From positions 1 to 64,000 of the forward strand of contig JBFXJF010000011.1 in assembly GCA_050175155.1 (NCBI GenBank): a stretch of DNA of 64,000 nt, in the 5' to 3' direction. The position numbers were made by a program, and so were the translations under genes. Positions 33,608-40,946 of the stretch are shown piece after piece; within the stretch, counting starts at the first letter, position 1; each line of letters starts with the position of its first letter. The notes below the pieces were generated by a model that saw nothing but the letters and a program-made list of their open reading frames with translations, made no database searches and was not told where the DNA came from. This stretch comes from JBFXJF01 sp050175155. Lineage in GTDB: Bacteria > Bacillota > Bacilli > Tepidibacillales > Tepidibacillaceae.

Positions 33608-34298
33608 GACAACTATTTCAGTAATTATTCCAGCATTTAATGAAGAAAAGTATATAAAAAGAACTATTCTAGCTATCCTATCATGGTCAATAAATTCTCA
33701 AATTATTGTTGTTGATGATGGAAGTACTGACAGGACTCTTCAAATTGCTAATAATCTAATGGAAGGTAATGAAAATATTAATGTGATTTCATTAGAAAAA
33801 AATGGTGGTAAAGGAAATGCCTTAAACAAGGGGTTACAATACACAAAGGGCAATATAGTAATGTTTTTGGATGCCGATTTAGGAGATTCCGCTAAAGAGG
33901 CAATAAAATTAATTTATCCAATATTAAATGACAATATTGACATGACAGTTGCAATAATTCCAAGTACAAATACAAAGGCAGGGTTCGGTCTTGCTAAAAA
34001 TCTAGCCAAGAAGGGTATATACTATTTAACGGGATTTCATTCTAAAGCTCCATTATCAGGACAAAGAGCGGTTAAAAAAAAATTACTAGAACAAATAGCA
34101 AATTTTGCTGATGGATTTGGAATAGAAGTAGGACTAACTATAGATGGTTTACATAAAGGATGGCTAATAAAAGAAATTGAGGTTTCACTTAGGCATCGAG
34201 AAAGTAAAAGGGATTTAATCGGTTTTATGCATAGGGGAAAAGAGTTTGCAGACATTACTAAAGCACTATATATAAGGCGGAGGTGGGTTCGATTGTGA
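33600..34298 (+). CDS. Glycosyltransferase family 2 protein
   Basis: A 232-residue GT2-fold enzyme with no membrane helix. It begins TISVIIPAFNEEKYIKRTI, has the nucleotide-sugar binding DDGSTDRT, the DXD motif DADLGD near residue 92, and SGQRAVKKK. It should transfer a sugar from a nucleotide donor to lipid carrier or polymer; donor and acceptor are unknown. It overlaps steB by 8 bp and the next glycosyltransferase by 4 bp. Confidence 0.88.
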   Translation: MNETTISVIIPAFNEEKYIKRTILAILSWSINSQIIVVDDGSTDRTLQIANNLMEGNENINVISLEKNGGKGNALNKGLQYTKGNIVMFLDADLGDSAKEAIKLIYPILNDNIDMTVAIIPSTNTKAGFGLAKNLAKKGIYYLTGFHSKAPLSGQRAVKKKLLEQIANFADGFGIEVGLTIDGLHKGWLIKEIEVSLRHRESKRDLIGFMHRGKEFADITKALYIRRRWVRL

Positions 34299-35077
34299 AT
34301 ATAGTTTTAGTAACTTTCTTAATTACCTTAATTTTATTTCCCGTTTATATAATTCTATTAAAAAAAGTTGGCTCTGTTCAAGAAAATTTTAATAATATAC
34401 AAGTACCAACAAGCATTGGTATTTTTATTTTTTTTGGCGAGGCAATTGTTTTATTTACTTATAATGATCAGGTCTTTATGTCAGTCTGGGTATATCTAAT
34501 AACCATGACGATAATGGGGACTATTGATGATTTTTTTGGTGATAAGAATATCAAAGGATTACGAAATCACCTAAAGCTAATTTTTCAAACAAAGGTTACA
34601 ACAGGGTTTTTAAAGGCTTTAACTGGTGGATTAATTTCATTATTGATTACTATAAAATTTGGGAATAATATTTTTGAATATGTCACTCACTTCTTTTTAA
34701 TATTATTTATGATAAATGCAATTAACTTATTTGATTTAAGACCCGGAAGAGCTTTAAAGGTTTTCTTTATGTTTATCTTAATATTAGGAATTAGTATTCC
34801 ATTGTTATCTAATAACTTCATATTAGTAGTTACAAGTTTGTTGCTTGTTGTATTCTATTATGATGTTAGAGGAAAAGTAATGATGGGCGATAGCGGATCC
34901 AATTTAATAGGATTACATATAGGCATTTTCTATAGCATTTATATGCCTATATCAGTCCAATGGTTGTTAATAATTTTATTATTATTTTTACACATCTATA
35001 CTGAGAAGTACTCTTTGAGCAGATTAATAAACAATAACAGAGTTTTATTAAGTATTGATTTATGGTTTACAAAATAA
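34295..35077 (+). CDS. MraY/WecA-like glycosyl-phosphate transferase
   Basis: A polytopic membrane protein (about 260 residues) with about eight helices. The Asp-rich motif GTIDDFFGDKNIKGLRNHLK and the later INAINLFDLRPGRALK are family signatures of the UDP-N-acetylhexosamine: polyprenol-phosphate transferases (MraY, WecA, TagO). It is shorter than MraY (about 320), and FDLRPGRALK replaces the usual NAxNLxDGxDGLA, so its substrate may differ. GTG 34295 follows GGAGGTGG. It overlaps the GT2 gene. Confidence 0.82.
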   Translation: MNIVLVTFLITLILFPVYIILLKKVGSVQENFNNIQVPTSIGIFIFFGEAIVLFTYNDQVFMSVWVYLITMTIMGTIDDFFGDKNIKGLRNHLKLIFQTKVTTGFLKALTGGLISLLITIKFGNNIFEYVTHFFLILFMINAINLFDLRPGRALKVFFMFILILGISIPLLSNNFILVVTSLLLVVFYYDVRGKVMMGDSGSNLIGLHIGIFYSIYMPISVQWLLIILLLFLHIYTEKYSLSRLINNNRVLLSIDLWFTK

Positions 35078-35103
35078 ATATAAAAAGTACTGGAGTGGCC
35101 AAA

Positions 35104-36006
35104 ATGAATTCTTTTGAAGAAATGATAAATCATCTTAATAAAAATAATACACCTAACATATCAGTGGCGGTTGCAGGTGATAGTAGGGTATTATTATCAG
35201 TTAAAAAAGCAAAAGAAATGAACCTTGCTAACTTTAATTTAGTAGGCGATGAAACAATAATTAAAAAATGTGCTAAAGAAATTAATCTTTCATTAGACAA
35301 TATAAATGTAATAGATGAACCAGACTTAATAAAAGCTTGCAGAAGAGCGGTTAAGTTTGTAAGTAGTGGTGAGTCGCAGATTCTTATGAAGGGTCACGTC
35401 CATACTGCTCTTCTATTAAAGGCAGTTTTAGATAAAGAAATTGGCTTAAGAACTGGGAAAATTTTAAGTCACGTAGCAGTATTTGAAATTAAAGAATTTA
35501 ATCGATTAATCCTGCTAACTGACGGGGCAATGAATATAGCACCCACTTTAGAAGAAAAAATTGAAATCATAAACAATTCTGTTGAGGTCGCCCAAGCATT
35601 GGGTATTAAAATTCCTAAATTAGCAGCAATTGCAGCTGTTGAAACTGTAAATCCTAAGATGCCAGCAACAACGGAAGGGGCTCTTTTATCTAAGATGAGT
35701 GAAAGAGGGCAGATAAAAAAAGTTATTATTGAAGGACCTTTAGCTTTGGATAATGCTATTTCTATTGAGGCTGCTAATTATAAAGGTATCCATAATGAGG
35801 TAGCTGGGAGAGCAGATATTCTCTTAGCGCCTAATATTGACGTAGGTAATGCTTTATATAAATCCCTAATATATTTTGCCAAGGAAAAGGTTGGTGCAGT
35901 ATTAAGTGGTGCAAGTGCACCTGTAATAGTTACTTCAAGAGCGGACAGCTATGAAGCCAAGTTTAATTCGATTATACTAGCTATTTTATTAGTAGAAAAA
36001 CAATAA
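35104..36006 (+). CDS. ptb: Phosphate butyryltransferase (branched-chain acyl phosphotransferase)
   Basis: A 300-residue enzyme of the phosphate acetyl/butyryltransferase family, exchanging CoA and phosphate on acyl groups. Signatures: QILMKGHVHTALLLKAVLDKEIGLRTG, LILLTDGAMNIAPTLEEK, AAVETVNPKMPATTEGALLSKM, EGPLALDNAIS and RADILLAPNIDVGNALYK. ATG 35104 follows GGAG; the open frame from 35062 lacks a site. The usual partner, butyrate kinase (buk), is missing from the cluster. With leucine dehydrogenase and the oxoacid oxidoreductase next door it should act on isobutyryl-, isovaleryl- or 2-methylbutyryl-CoA. Confidence 0.93.
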   Translation: MNSFEEMINHLNKNNTPNISVAVAGDSRVLLSVKKAKEMNLANFNLVGDETIIKKCAKEINLSLDNINVIDEPDLIKACRRAVKFVSSGESQILMKGHVHTALLLKAVLDKEIGLRTGKILSHVAVFEIKEFNRLILLTDGAMNIAPTLEEKIEIINNSVEVAQALGIKIPKLAAIAAVETVNPKMPATTEGALLSKMSERGQIKKVIIEGPLALDNAISIEAANYKGIHNEVAGRADILLAPNIDVGNALYKSLIYFAKEKVGAVLSGASAPVIVTSRADSYEAKFNSIILAILLVEKQ

Positions 36007-36033
36007 AAATGAATCGATAAAGGGGAACTAAAG

Positions 36034-37137
36034 ATGAGAATATTTGATTATTTAGAAGAGTATGATTACGAGCAGCTACTTTTTGCACAGGATAGGGAAT
36101 CGGGGTTAAAGGCAATTATTGCTATACATGATACTACATTAGGCCCAGCACTTGGTGGGACTAGAATGTGGACATATAATTCAGAAAAAGAAGCAATAAT
36201 TGACTCATTACGGTTGGCAAGGGCTATGACATATAAAGCGGCAGCAGCTGGATTAAATTTAGGCGGGGGTAAAACGGTAATAATCGGTGATCCCACAAAG
36301 GATAAAAGCGAGGCACTTTTTAGAGCTCTTGGTAGGTACATTCAAAGCTTAGATGGTAGGTATATAACTGCTGAAGATGTTGGAACCTCAGTTCAGGATA
36401 TGGATTGGGTACATTTAGAAACAGATTATGTTACTGGTATCTCACCGGTTTTTGGCAGTGGTGGTGATCCGTCACCCGCAACCGCATATGGAACCTATAT
36501 TGGGATGAAGGCGGCTGCAAAGGTAGCTTTTGGCGATAGTAGTCTAACTGGAAAAACTATAGCGGTTCAAGGTCTGGGAAATGTCGCTTGCAACTTGCTA
36601 AAATATTTACATGAAGAAGGTGCAAATCTTATAGTTACTGATATTATTGAAGAAAAGATAAAATCAGTGGTTAAAAAATACGGAGCAAAGACAGTTGGTG
36701 CAAATGAAATTTATAGCGTCGATTGCGATATATTTTCACCTAATGCTTTAGGGTCAATAATTAATGATGATACAATACCACGGCTTAAAGCAAAATTAAT
36801 TGCCGGAGCAGCTAACAATCAATTAAAAGAGGAGTATCATGGAAATATATTATACGATAAAGGAATTATTTATGCTCCTGATTACGTTATTAATGCAGGT
36901 GGTTTAATTAACGTTGCTGATGAGTTGGAAATCTTTAATCAAAAAAGGGCTAAAAAGAAAACAGAAAAGATTTACGATAATATTCTAAAAGTATTTGAAA
37001 TAGTTGAGCGCGATAAAATCCCTTCCAACATAGCTGTAAACAGGTTAGTTGAGGAACGGATTGAAAAAATGCGTAAAGTTCGAAGCAACTTTATCAGAAA
37101 CGAAAAAAATACATTAGTAGCCCTAAAAAACAGGTAA
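36034..37137 (+). CDS. bcd: Leucine dehydrogenase
   Basis: A 367-residue NAD-dependent amino acid dehydrogenase oxidising Leu, Ile and Val to 2-oxoacids plus ammonium. The glycine-rich active site GLNLGGGK puts Lys80 and Lys68 (MTYKAA) in the conserved positions. TAEDVGTSVQDMDW and the NAD fold motif VQGLGNVACNLLK follow. Its length fits the family (about 364-370). It supplies substrates for the downstream ferredoxin oxidoreductase. The stop codon lies inside the first copy of a 13-bp repeat of the following structured element. Confidence 0.95.
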   Translation: MRIFDYLEEYDYEQLLFAQDRESGLKAIIAIHDTTLGPALGGTRMWTYNSEKEAIIDSLRLARAMTYKAAAAGLNLGGGKTVIIGDPTKDKSEALFRALGRYIQSLDGRYITAEDVGTSVQDMDWVHLETDYVTGISPVFGSGGDPSPATAYGTYIGMKAAAKVAFGDSSLTGKTIAVQGLGNVACNLLKYLHEEGANLIVTDIIEEKIKSVVKKYGAKTVGANEIYSVDCDIFSPNALGSIINDDTIPRLKAKLIAGAANNQLKEEYHGNILYDKGIIYAPDYVINAGGLINVADELEIFNQKRAKKKTEKIYDNILKVFEIVERDKIPSNIAVNRLVEERIEKMRKVRSNFIRNEKNTLVALKNR

Positions 37138-37312
37138 ACTACAAATAATCTTTATTAAAAAATCAGTATATATACATATACGAAAGCATTTGTAGTTTAC
37201 ATAAGTGCGGCATAGCACGACTAGATGCTCAAGCATCTTAGCGTGACTTGTACTCTTGAGTACTTTTGGGAGGAACGGACAAGGTGAGCACGTTGTAAAC
37301 TACAAATGCTTT
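37134..37312. repeat. Structured intergenic element with three 13-bp repeats and a 19-bp inverted repeat
   Basis: The 13-mer GTAAACTACAAAT occurs at 37134-37146 and 37295-37307, and inverted at 37188-37200. The last two are part of a perfect 19-bp inverted repeat (37183-37201 with 37294-37312). Within the 92-nt loop are three small hairpins: GTGC-GGCATA-GCAC (37205-37218), AGATGC-TCAA-GCATCT (about 37223-37238) and GTACT-CTTG-AGTAC (37250-37263). The first 13-mer covers the stop of the leucine dehydrogenase gene and could pair with the inverted copy, excluding the long stem. It may be a small structured RNA, an attenuator or a small non-autonomous mobile element. I do not recognise it. Confidence 0.7.
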
Positions 37313-37346
37313 TAGTATTGAATAATAGAACTTTTGCTACAATTTG

Positions 37347-37371
37347 AAGCACTTTTTTAGTGCTTTTTGTT
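37347..37371 (+). terminator. Intrinsic terminator upstream of the P-loop gene
   Basis: AAGCACT-TTTTT-AGTGCTT, followed by TTTGTTTTTTT. It ends transcripts from ptb-bcd or from the structured element before it. Between 37138 and 37457 (320 bp) the only features seen are the structured element and this terminator. Confidence 0.85.
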
Positions 37372-37457
37372 TTTTTGCAAAGTAATTACATTTTAAATTA
37401 CAAAGAATATTGATAGAATGATACTAATTTTAAAAAATATATCAACTGGAGGTAAAC

Positions 37458-38135
37458 TTGATAACTAAGGATTCCAGAATAAAAATCATTACAGGTCATT
37501 TCGGAAGTGGAAAAACAGAGATTGCAATCAATTTAAGTCTTAATGAAAAAGAAGTATACCAGAAGGTAGCAATAGCTGATTTGGATGTTGTAAATCCGTA
37601 TTTTCGTTCTAGAGATGTATTTAAAATTTTAGATGAAAAGGGAATTGAATTAATTGCACCGAAGGGTCAATTGGCAACATCCGATCTACCCATTGTTTCT
37701 GGAGAGATTTATCGGGTAATTCATAACACAAATTATCGTCTAATTATTGATTTGGGCGGAGATAAAGATGGAGCTACAGCATTGGGGCAATATTATAACG
37801 ATATAATTAAGTATGATTATCAGATGTACTTTGTTGTGAATATTAACCGTCCTTATGTAAGCGACGTTAATGGTATAATTACATCAATAATGCAGATTGA
37901 ATTAGCCTCTAGACTTAAAGTTACTGGTATTATAAATAATACACATCTAGGAAGTGTAACTGAATTAGATAATTTACAAATGGGAGCAGATTTAGCAAAG
38001 CAGGTAGGTGAAAAATTAGGTATACCGTTTTTATATACAACTATATCTTATGATTTTTCAGAAAAAACAGAGGGATTTTCTCAAAGTAATAATGTATTAT
38101 ATATATATCGTTTTACGAAATTACCTTGGGAATAA
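37458..38135 (+). CDS. P-loop NTPase of unknown function (MinD/CobQ-like)
   Basis: A 225-residue nucleotide-binding protein. The deviant Walker A GHFGSGKTEIAIN is near residue 12, ADLDVVNPYFRSRD resembles the switch region of MinD/ParA/CobQ-like proteins, and LIIDLGGDKDGATALG is a Walker B-like stretch. No membrane segment is seen. TTG 37458 follows GGAGG. Its stop is 20 bp before the ferredoxin subunit gene, so it heads the oxidoreductase operon. A maturation or regulatory role there is only inference. Confidence 0.75.
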   Translation: MITKDSRIKIITGHFGSGKTEIAINLSLNEKEVYQKVAIADLDVVNPYFRSRDVFKILDEKGIELIAPKGQLATSDLPIVSGEIYRVIHNTNYRLIIDLGGDKDGATALGQYYNDIIKYDYQMYFVVNINRPYVSDVNGIITSIMQIELASRLKVTGIINNTHLGSVTELDNLQMGADLAKQVGEKLGIPFLYTTISYDFSEKTEGFSQSNNVLYIYRFTKLPWE

Positions 38136-38155
38136 TGCTAAAGGGGGAAGTTACT

Positions 38156-38371
38156 TTGGAAATGCGGGTTGTTTTTGATCAAGAATTGTGTAAGGGTTGT
38201 GGTTTGTGTTTATCAGTTTGTCCTAAAAATATTATAATACTAGCTGATAATCTTAATGATAAGGGGTATCGACCAGCAACTGTAATAGAGCAAGATAAAT
38301 GTATTAGTTGTTTGGCATGCGGGATTATTTGTCCGGATGCAGTAATAACTATTTATCGCCCAAATAAATAA
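38156..38371 (+). CDS. vorD: 2-Oxoacid:ferredoxin oxidoreductase delta subunit (ferredoxin-like)
   Basis: A 71-residue protein with two 4Fe-4S motifs, CKGCGLCLSVCP and CISCLACGIICP. It transfers electrons from the catalytic subunits to ferredoxin. TTG 38156 is chosen because AAAGGGGG lies six bases before; ATG 38162 is an alternative. It precedes the alpha, beta and gamma subunit genes, giving the delta-alpha-beta-gamma order. Confidence 0.9.
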   Translation: MEMRVVFDQELCKGCGLCLSVCPKNIIILADNLNDKGYRPATVIEQDKCISCLACGIICPDAVITIYRPNK

Positions 38372-38406
38372 AAAAACAACCTAATTATTGAGGGGAGAAA
38401 CTTAAA

Positions 38407-39468
38407 ATGACTAAAGTATTAATGAAAGGTAACGAAGTAGTTGCTGAAGCTGCTATACAAGCTGGGTGTAAATCTTATTTTGGTTATCCTATAACACCAC
38501 AGAGTGAATTAATTGCTTATATGGCTAAGCGGTTACCTGAAGTTGATGGAATGTTTTTACAAGCGGAGAGTGAGATTGCCGCTATAAATATGGTTTATGG
38601 TGCTTCAAGTGCTGGAGTTCGTGTAATGACTTCATCCTCTAGTCCGGGAGTTAGCTTGAAACAAGAGGGAATATCTTACCTAGTTGGTTCGGAATTACCA
38701 GCTGTAATCGTTAATATTATGAGAGGTGGGCCAGGGTTAGGAAGTATACAACCATCACAGGCCGATTATTTTCAAGCAACTAAAGGTGGTGGTCACGGTG
38801 ATTATCGAATTCCAGTTTTCGCCCCTGCTACACTTCAAGAAATTATTGAATTAGTCTATCTTTCATTTGATATAGCTGATTATTACCGCACGCCAGTCTA
38901 TATATTGGGGGATGGAATGCTTGGTCAAATGATGGAACCTGTTGAGTTTGTGAAAAATGAGGGGCGTTTACTACCAGAAAAGGATTGGGCTACTACCGGT
39001 ACACGTGGTGATGGAAAACCTAAATCTATAACCTCTTTACGCTTAGATCCTTCAGATTTAGAAAACCATAATACACATTTACAAGAAAAGTATAAGAAGA
39101 TTAAAGAAAATGAAGTAAGATATGAAAATTACTTAATTGAAGATGCTGACTATATCATTGTTGCCTTCGGAACTGTTGCGAGAATAGCAAAAACTGCTAT
39201 CAAGAAAGCTAGAGAAGAGGGAATAAAGGTAGGTATGATTAGACCTATTTCATTATGGCCTTTTCCGGATAAACCGTTTGAAGATACAAGAGGGAAAGTA
39301 AAAGCATATCTAACTGTTGAGATGAGTGCTGGGCAAATGGTTGAAGATGTTAGACTAGCAGTCAATGGTCACAAACCTGTCTATTTTTATGGTAGAACCG
39401 GAGGGAACATACCTTCTCAGGAAAATATATTTGATGAAATAATGGTTATGGTAAGGGGGGAGGAATAA
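38407..39468 (+). CDS. vorB: 2-Oxoacid (2-ketoisovalerate):ferredoxin oxidoreductase alpha subunit
   Basis: A 353-residue subunit with the pyrimidine-binding domain: MKGNEVVAEAAIQAGCKSYFGYPITPQSELIAY at the N-terminus, SSSPGVSLKQEGISYLVGSELPAVIVNIMRGGPGLGS and the C-terminal VEMSAGQMVEDVRLAV. The length and motifs match VorB of 2-ketoisovalerate oxidoreductases. Substrate assignment rests on neighbours (leucine dehydrogenase, ptb). It oxidises the branched 2-oxoacid to acyl-CoA, CO2 and reduced ferredoxin. Its stop overlaps the beta gene by 1 bp. Confidence 0.9.
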   Translation: MTKVLMKGNEVVAEAAIQAGCKSYFGYPITPQSELIAYMAKRLPEVDGMFLQAESEIAAINMVYGASSAGVRVMTSSSSPGVSLKQEGISYLVGSELPAVIVNIMRGGPGLGSIQPSQADYFQATKGGGHGDYRIPVFAPATLQEIIELVYLSFDIADYYRTPVYILGDGMLGQMMEPVEFVKNEGRLLPEKDWATTGTRGDGKPKSITSLRLDPSDLENHNTHLQEKYKKIKENEVRYENYLIEDADYIIVAFGTVARIAKTAIKKAREEGIKVGMIRPISLWPFPDKPFEDTRGKVKAYLTVEMSAGQMVEDVRLAVNGHKPVYFYGRTGGNIPSQENIFDEIMVMVRGEE

Positions 39469-40229
39469 TGACAATGACAATGAATGTTGTTTTTAAGAAA
39501 ACCAAAGGATTAACTGATAAACCTAACACTTACTGTCCAGGTTGTACTCATGGCATTATTCATCGTTTATTAGGTGAGGTTTTAGAAGAAATGGATATTT
39601 TAGAAGATACTGTTGGAGTTGCTTCCGTTGGATGCTCAGTGCTTTCATATGAATTTCTAAATTGTGATATGACACAGGCCGCTCATGGAAGAGCGCCTGC
39701 AGTTGCTACAGGATTAAGAAGAGTTTTACCGAAAAATCGTTTTGTATTTACATATCAAGGAGATGGGGATTTGGCATCTATTGGAATGGCAGAAATTGTT
39801 CATGCTGCAGCTCGAAGTGAAAATATTACTGTTATCTTTGTAAATAATGCGGTATATGGTATGACTGGTGGGCAAATGGCTCCGACCTCTTTAATCGGGC
39901 AGAAAACTACGACTTCTCCTTATGGAAGAGATTCTGCGGTTCAAGGGTTTCCAATTAAAATGTCAGAATTGCTTGCAACATTAGATGGGGCAACTTATAT
40001 AGAACGTGTTTCAACACATGATGTTCCAAACATTGTGAGAGCTAAAAAGGCAATCAGAAAAGCTTTTGAGATTCAAAAAGCGGGAAAAGGTTTTTCAATG
40101 ATAGAAGTATTATCTACTTGTTCAACAAATTGGGGATTAGACCCATTGGAGTCTATGAAATGGGTTAAAGATAGCATGATTCCGGTTTACCCACTTGGTG
40201 TCTATAAAGATAATGAGGGGGTAAAATAA
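39468..40229 (+). CDS. vorA: 2-Oxoacid:ferredoxin oxidoreductase beta subunit (ThDP-binding)
   Basis: A 253-residue thiamine diphosphate-binding subunit. The motif YCPGCTHGIIHRLL near residue 21 and GDGDLASIGMAEIVHAAARSENITVIFVNN, the ThDP/Mg signature, are both present, followed by YGMTGGQMAPTS. It forms the catalytic core with the alpha subunit. The start follows GGGGAGGA at the end of vorB. Confidence 0.9.
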   Translation: MTMTMNVVFKKTKGLTDKPNTYCPGCTHGIIHRLLGEVLEEMDILEDTVGVASVGCSVLSYEFLNCDMTQAAHGRAPAVATGLRRVLPKNRFVFTYQGDGDLASIGMAEIVHAAARSENITVIFVNNAVYGMTGGQMAPTSLIGQKTTTSPYGRDSAVQGFPIKMSELLATLDGATYIERVSTHDVPNIVRAKKAIRKAFEIQKAGKGFSMIEVLSTCSTNWGLDPLESMKWVKDSMIPVYPLGVYKDNEGVK

Positions 40230-40231
40230 TC

Positions 40232-40771
40232 ATGTTACATGAAATAATTATTGCTGGTTTTGGTGGACAAGGTGTAATGTCAATGGGGCAATTAATAGCA
40301 TATTCAGGAATGCATGAAGAAAAAAATGTCTCTTGGCTTCCATCTTATGGTCCGGAACAAAGGGGAGGAACAGCCAATTGTTCTGTTATTATAAGTGATG
40401 AATCTATTGGATCACCATTGATTTCAAAACCAACTATTGTAATAGTTTTGAATAGGCCCTCCTTTGATAAATTCGAACCATTAGTTGCACCGGGAGGAAT
40501 TCTAATAGTAAATAGTTCATTAATAGATAAGAAATCAATAAGGGAAGATATTACCGTTATTGAGATTCCTGCTACACAGTTATCCGTTGACATCGGTGAA
40601 CCCAGGGTAAGTAATTCTATAATACTAGGTGCATTTATTAAATTATCTAATGCTGTTTCACTAGATTCAGTTGTTGAAGCTTTGAAAAAGGTTTTGCCGG
40701 AAAGAAGACATAACTTAATACCAATAAACAAAGTTGCCCTAGAAAATGGCATTGATTTTGTTTCAAGGTGA
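40232..40771 (+). CDS. vorC: 2-Oxoacid:ferredoxin oxidoreductase gamma subunit
   Basis: A 179-residue gamma subunit. The N-terminal EIIIAGFGGQGVMSMGQLIAYSG and WLPSYGPEQRGGTANCSVIISD are characteristic, and the C-terminal end carries NSIILGAFIKLSNAVSLDSVVEALKKVLP. It is the last gene of the oxidoreductase operon; a long stem-loop follows. Confidence 0.9.
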   Translation: MLHEIIIAGFGGQGVMSMGQLIAYSGMHEEKNVSWLPSYGPEQRGGTANCSVIISDESIGSPLISKPTIVIVLNRPSFDKFEPLVAPGGILIVNSSLIDKKSIREDITVIEIPATQLSVDIGEPRVSNSIILGAFIKLSNAVSLDSVVEALKKVLPERRHNLIPINKVALENGIDFVSR

Positions 40772-40789
40772 GATTAAAGTAATAGCTAT

Positions 40790-40848
40790 AATAAATAATA
40801 ATACCTACTAATAACATGATATGCTAAGAGTAGGTATTATTATTTATT
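40790..40848. terminator. Long perfect hairpin after vorC
   Basis: A perfect 20-bp stem (AATAAATAATAATACCTACT with its complement at 40829-40848) surrounds a 19-nt loop. It is followed by further T-rich sequence. It probably terminates the oxidoreductase operon. The motif TAGTAGGTA recurs nearby at about 40899. Confidence 0.75.
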
Positions 40849-40946
40849 AATTTATTCTCACCATACTTGAATAGAAACTTTAACTTTATTACACTATATT
40901 AGTAGGTACTTTTTTTAAAACAAGTTAATATAGAGAGGAAGATTTC

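Noticed and set aside
40345..40752. Reverse-strand ORF of 135 codons inside vorC
   Set aside because: Antisense shadow of the gamma subunit, without a plausible start.
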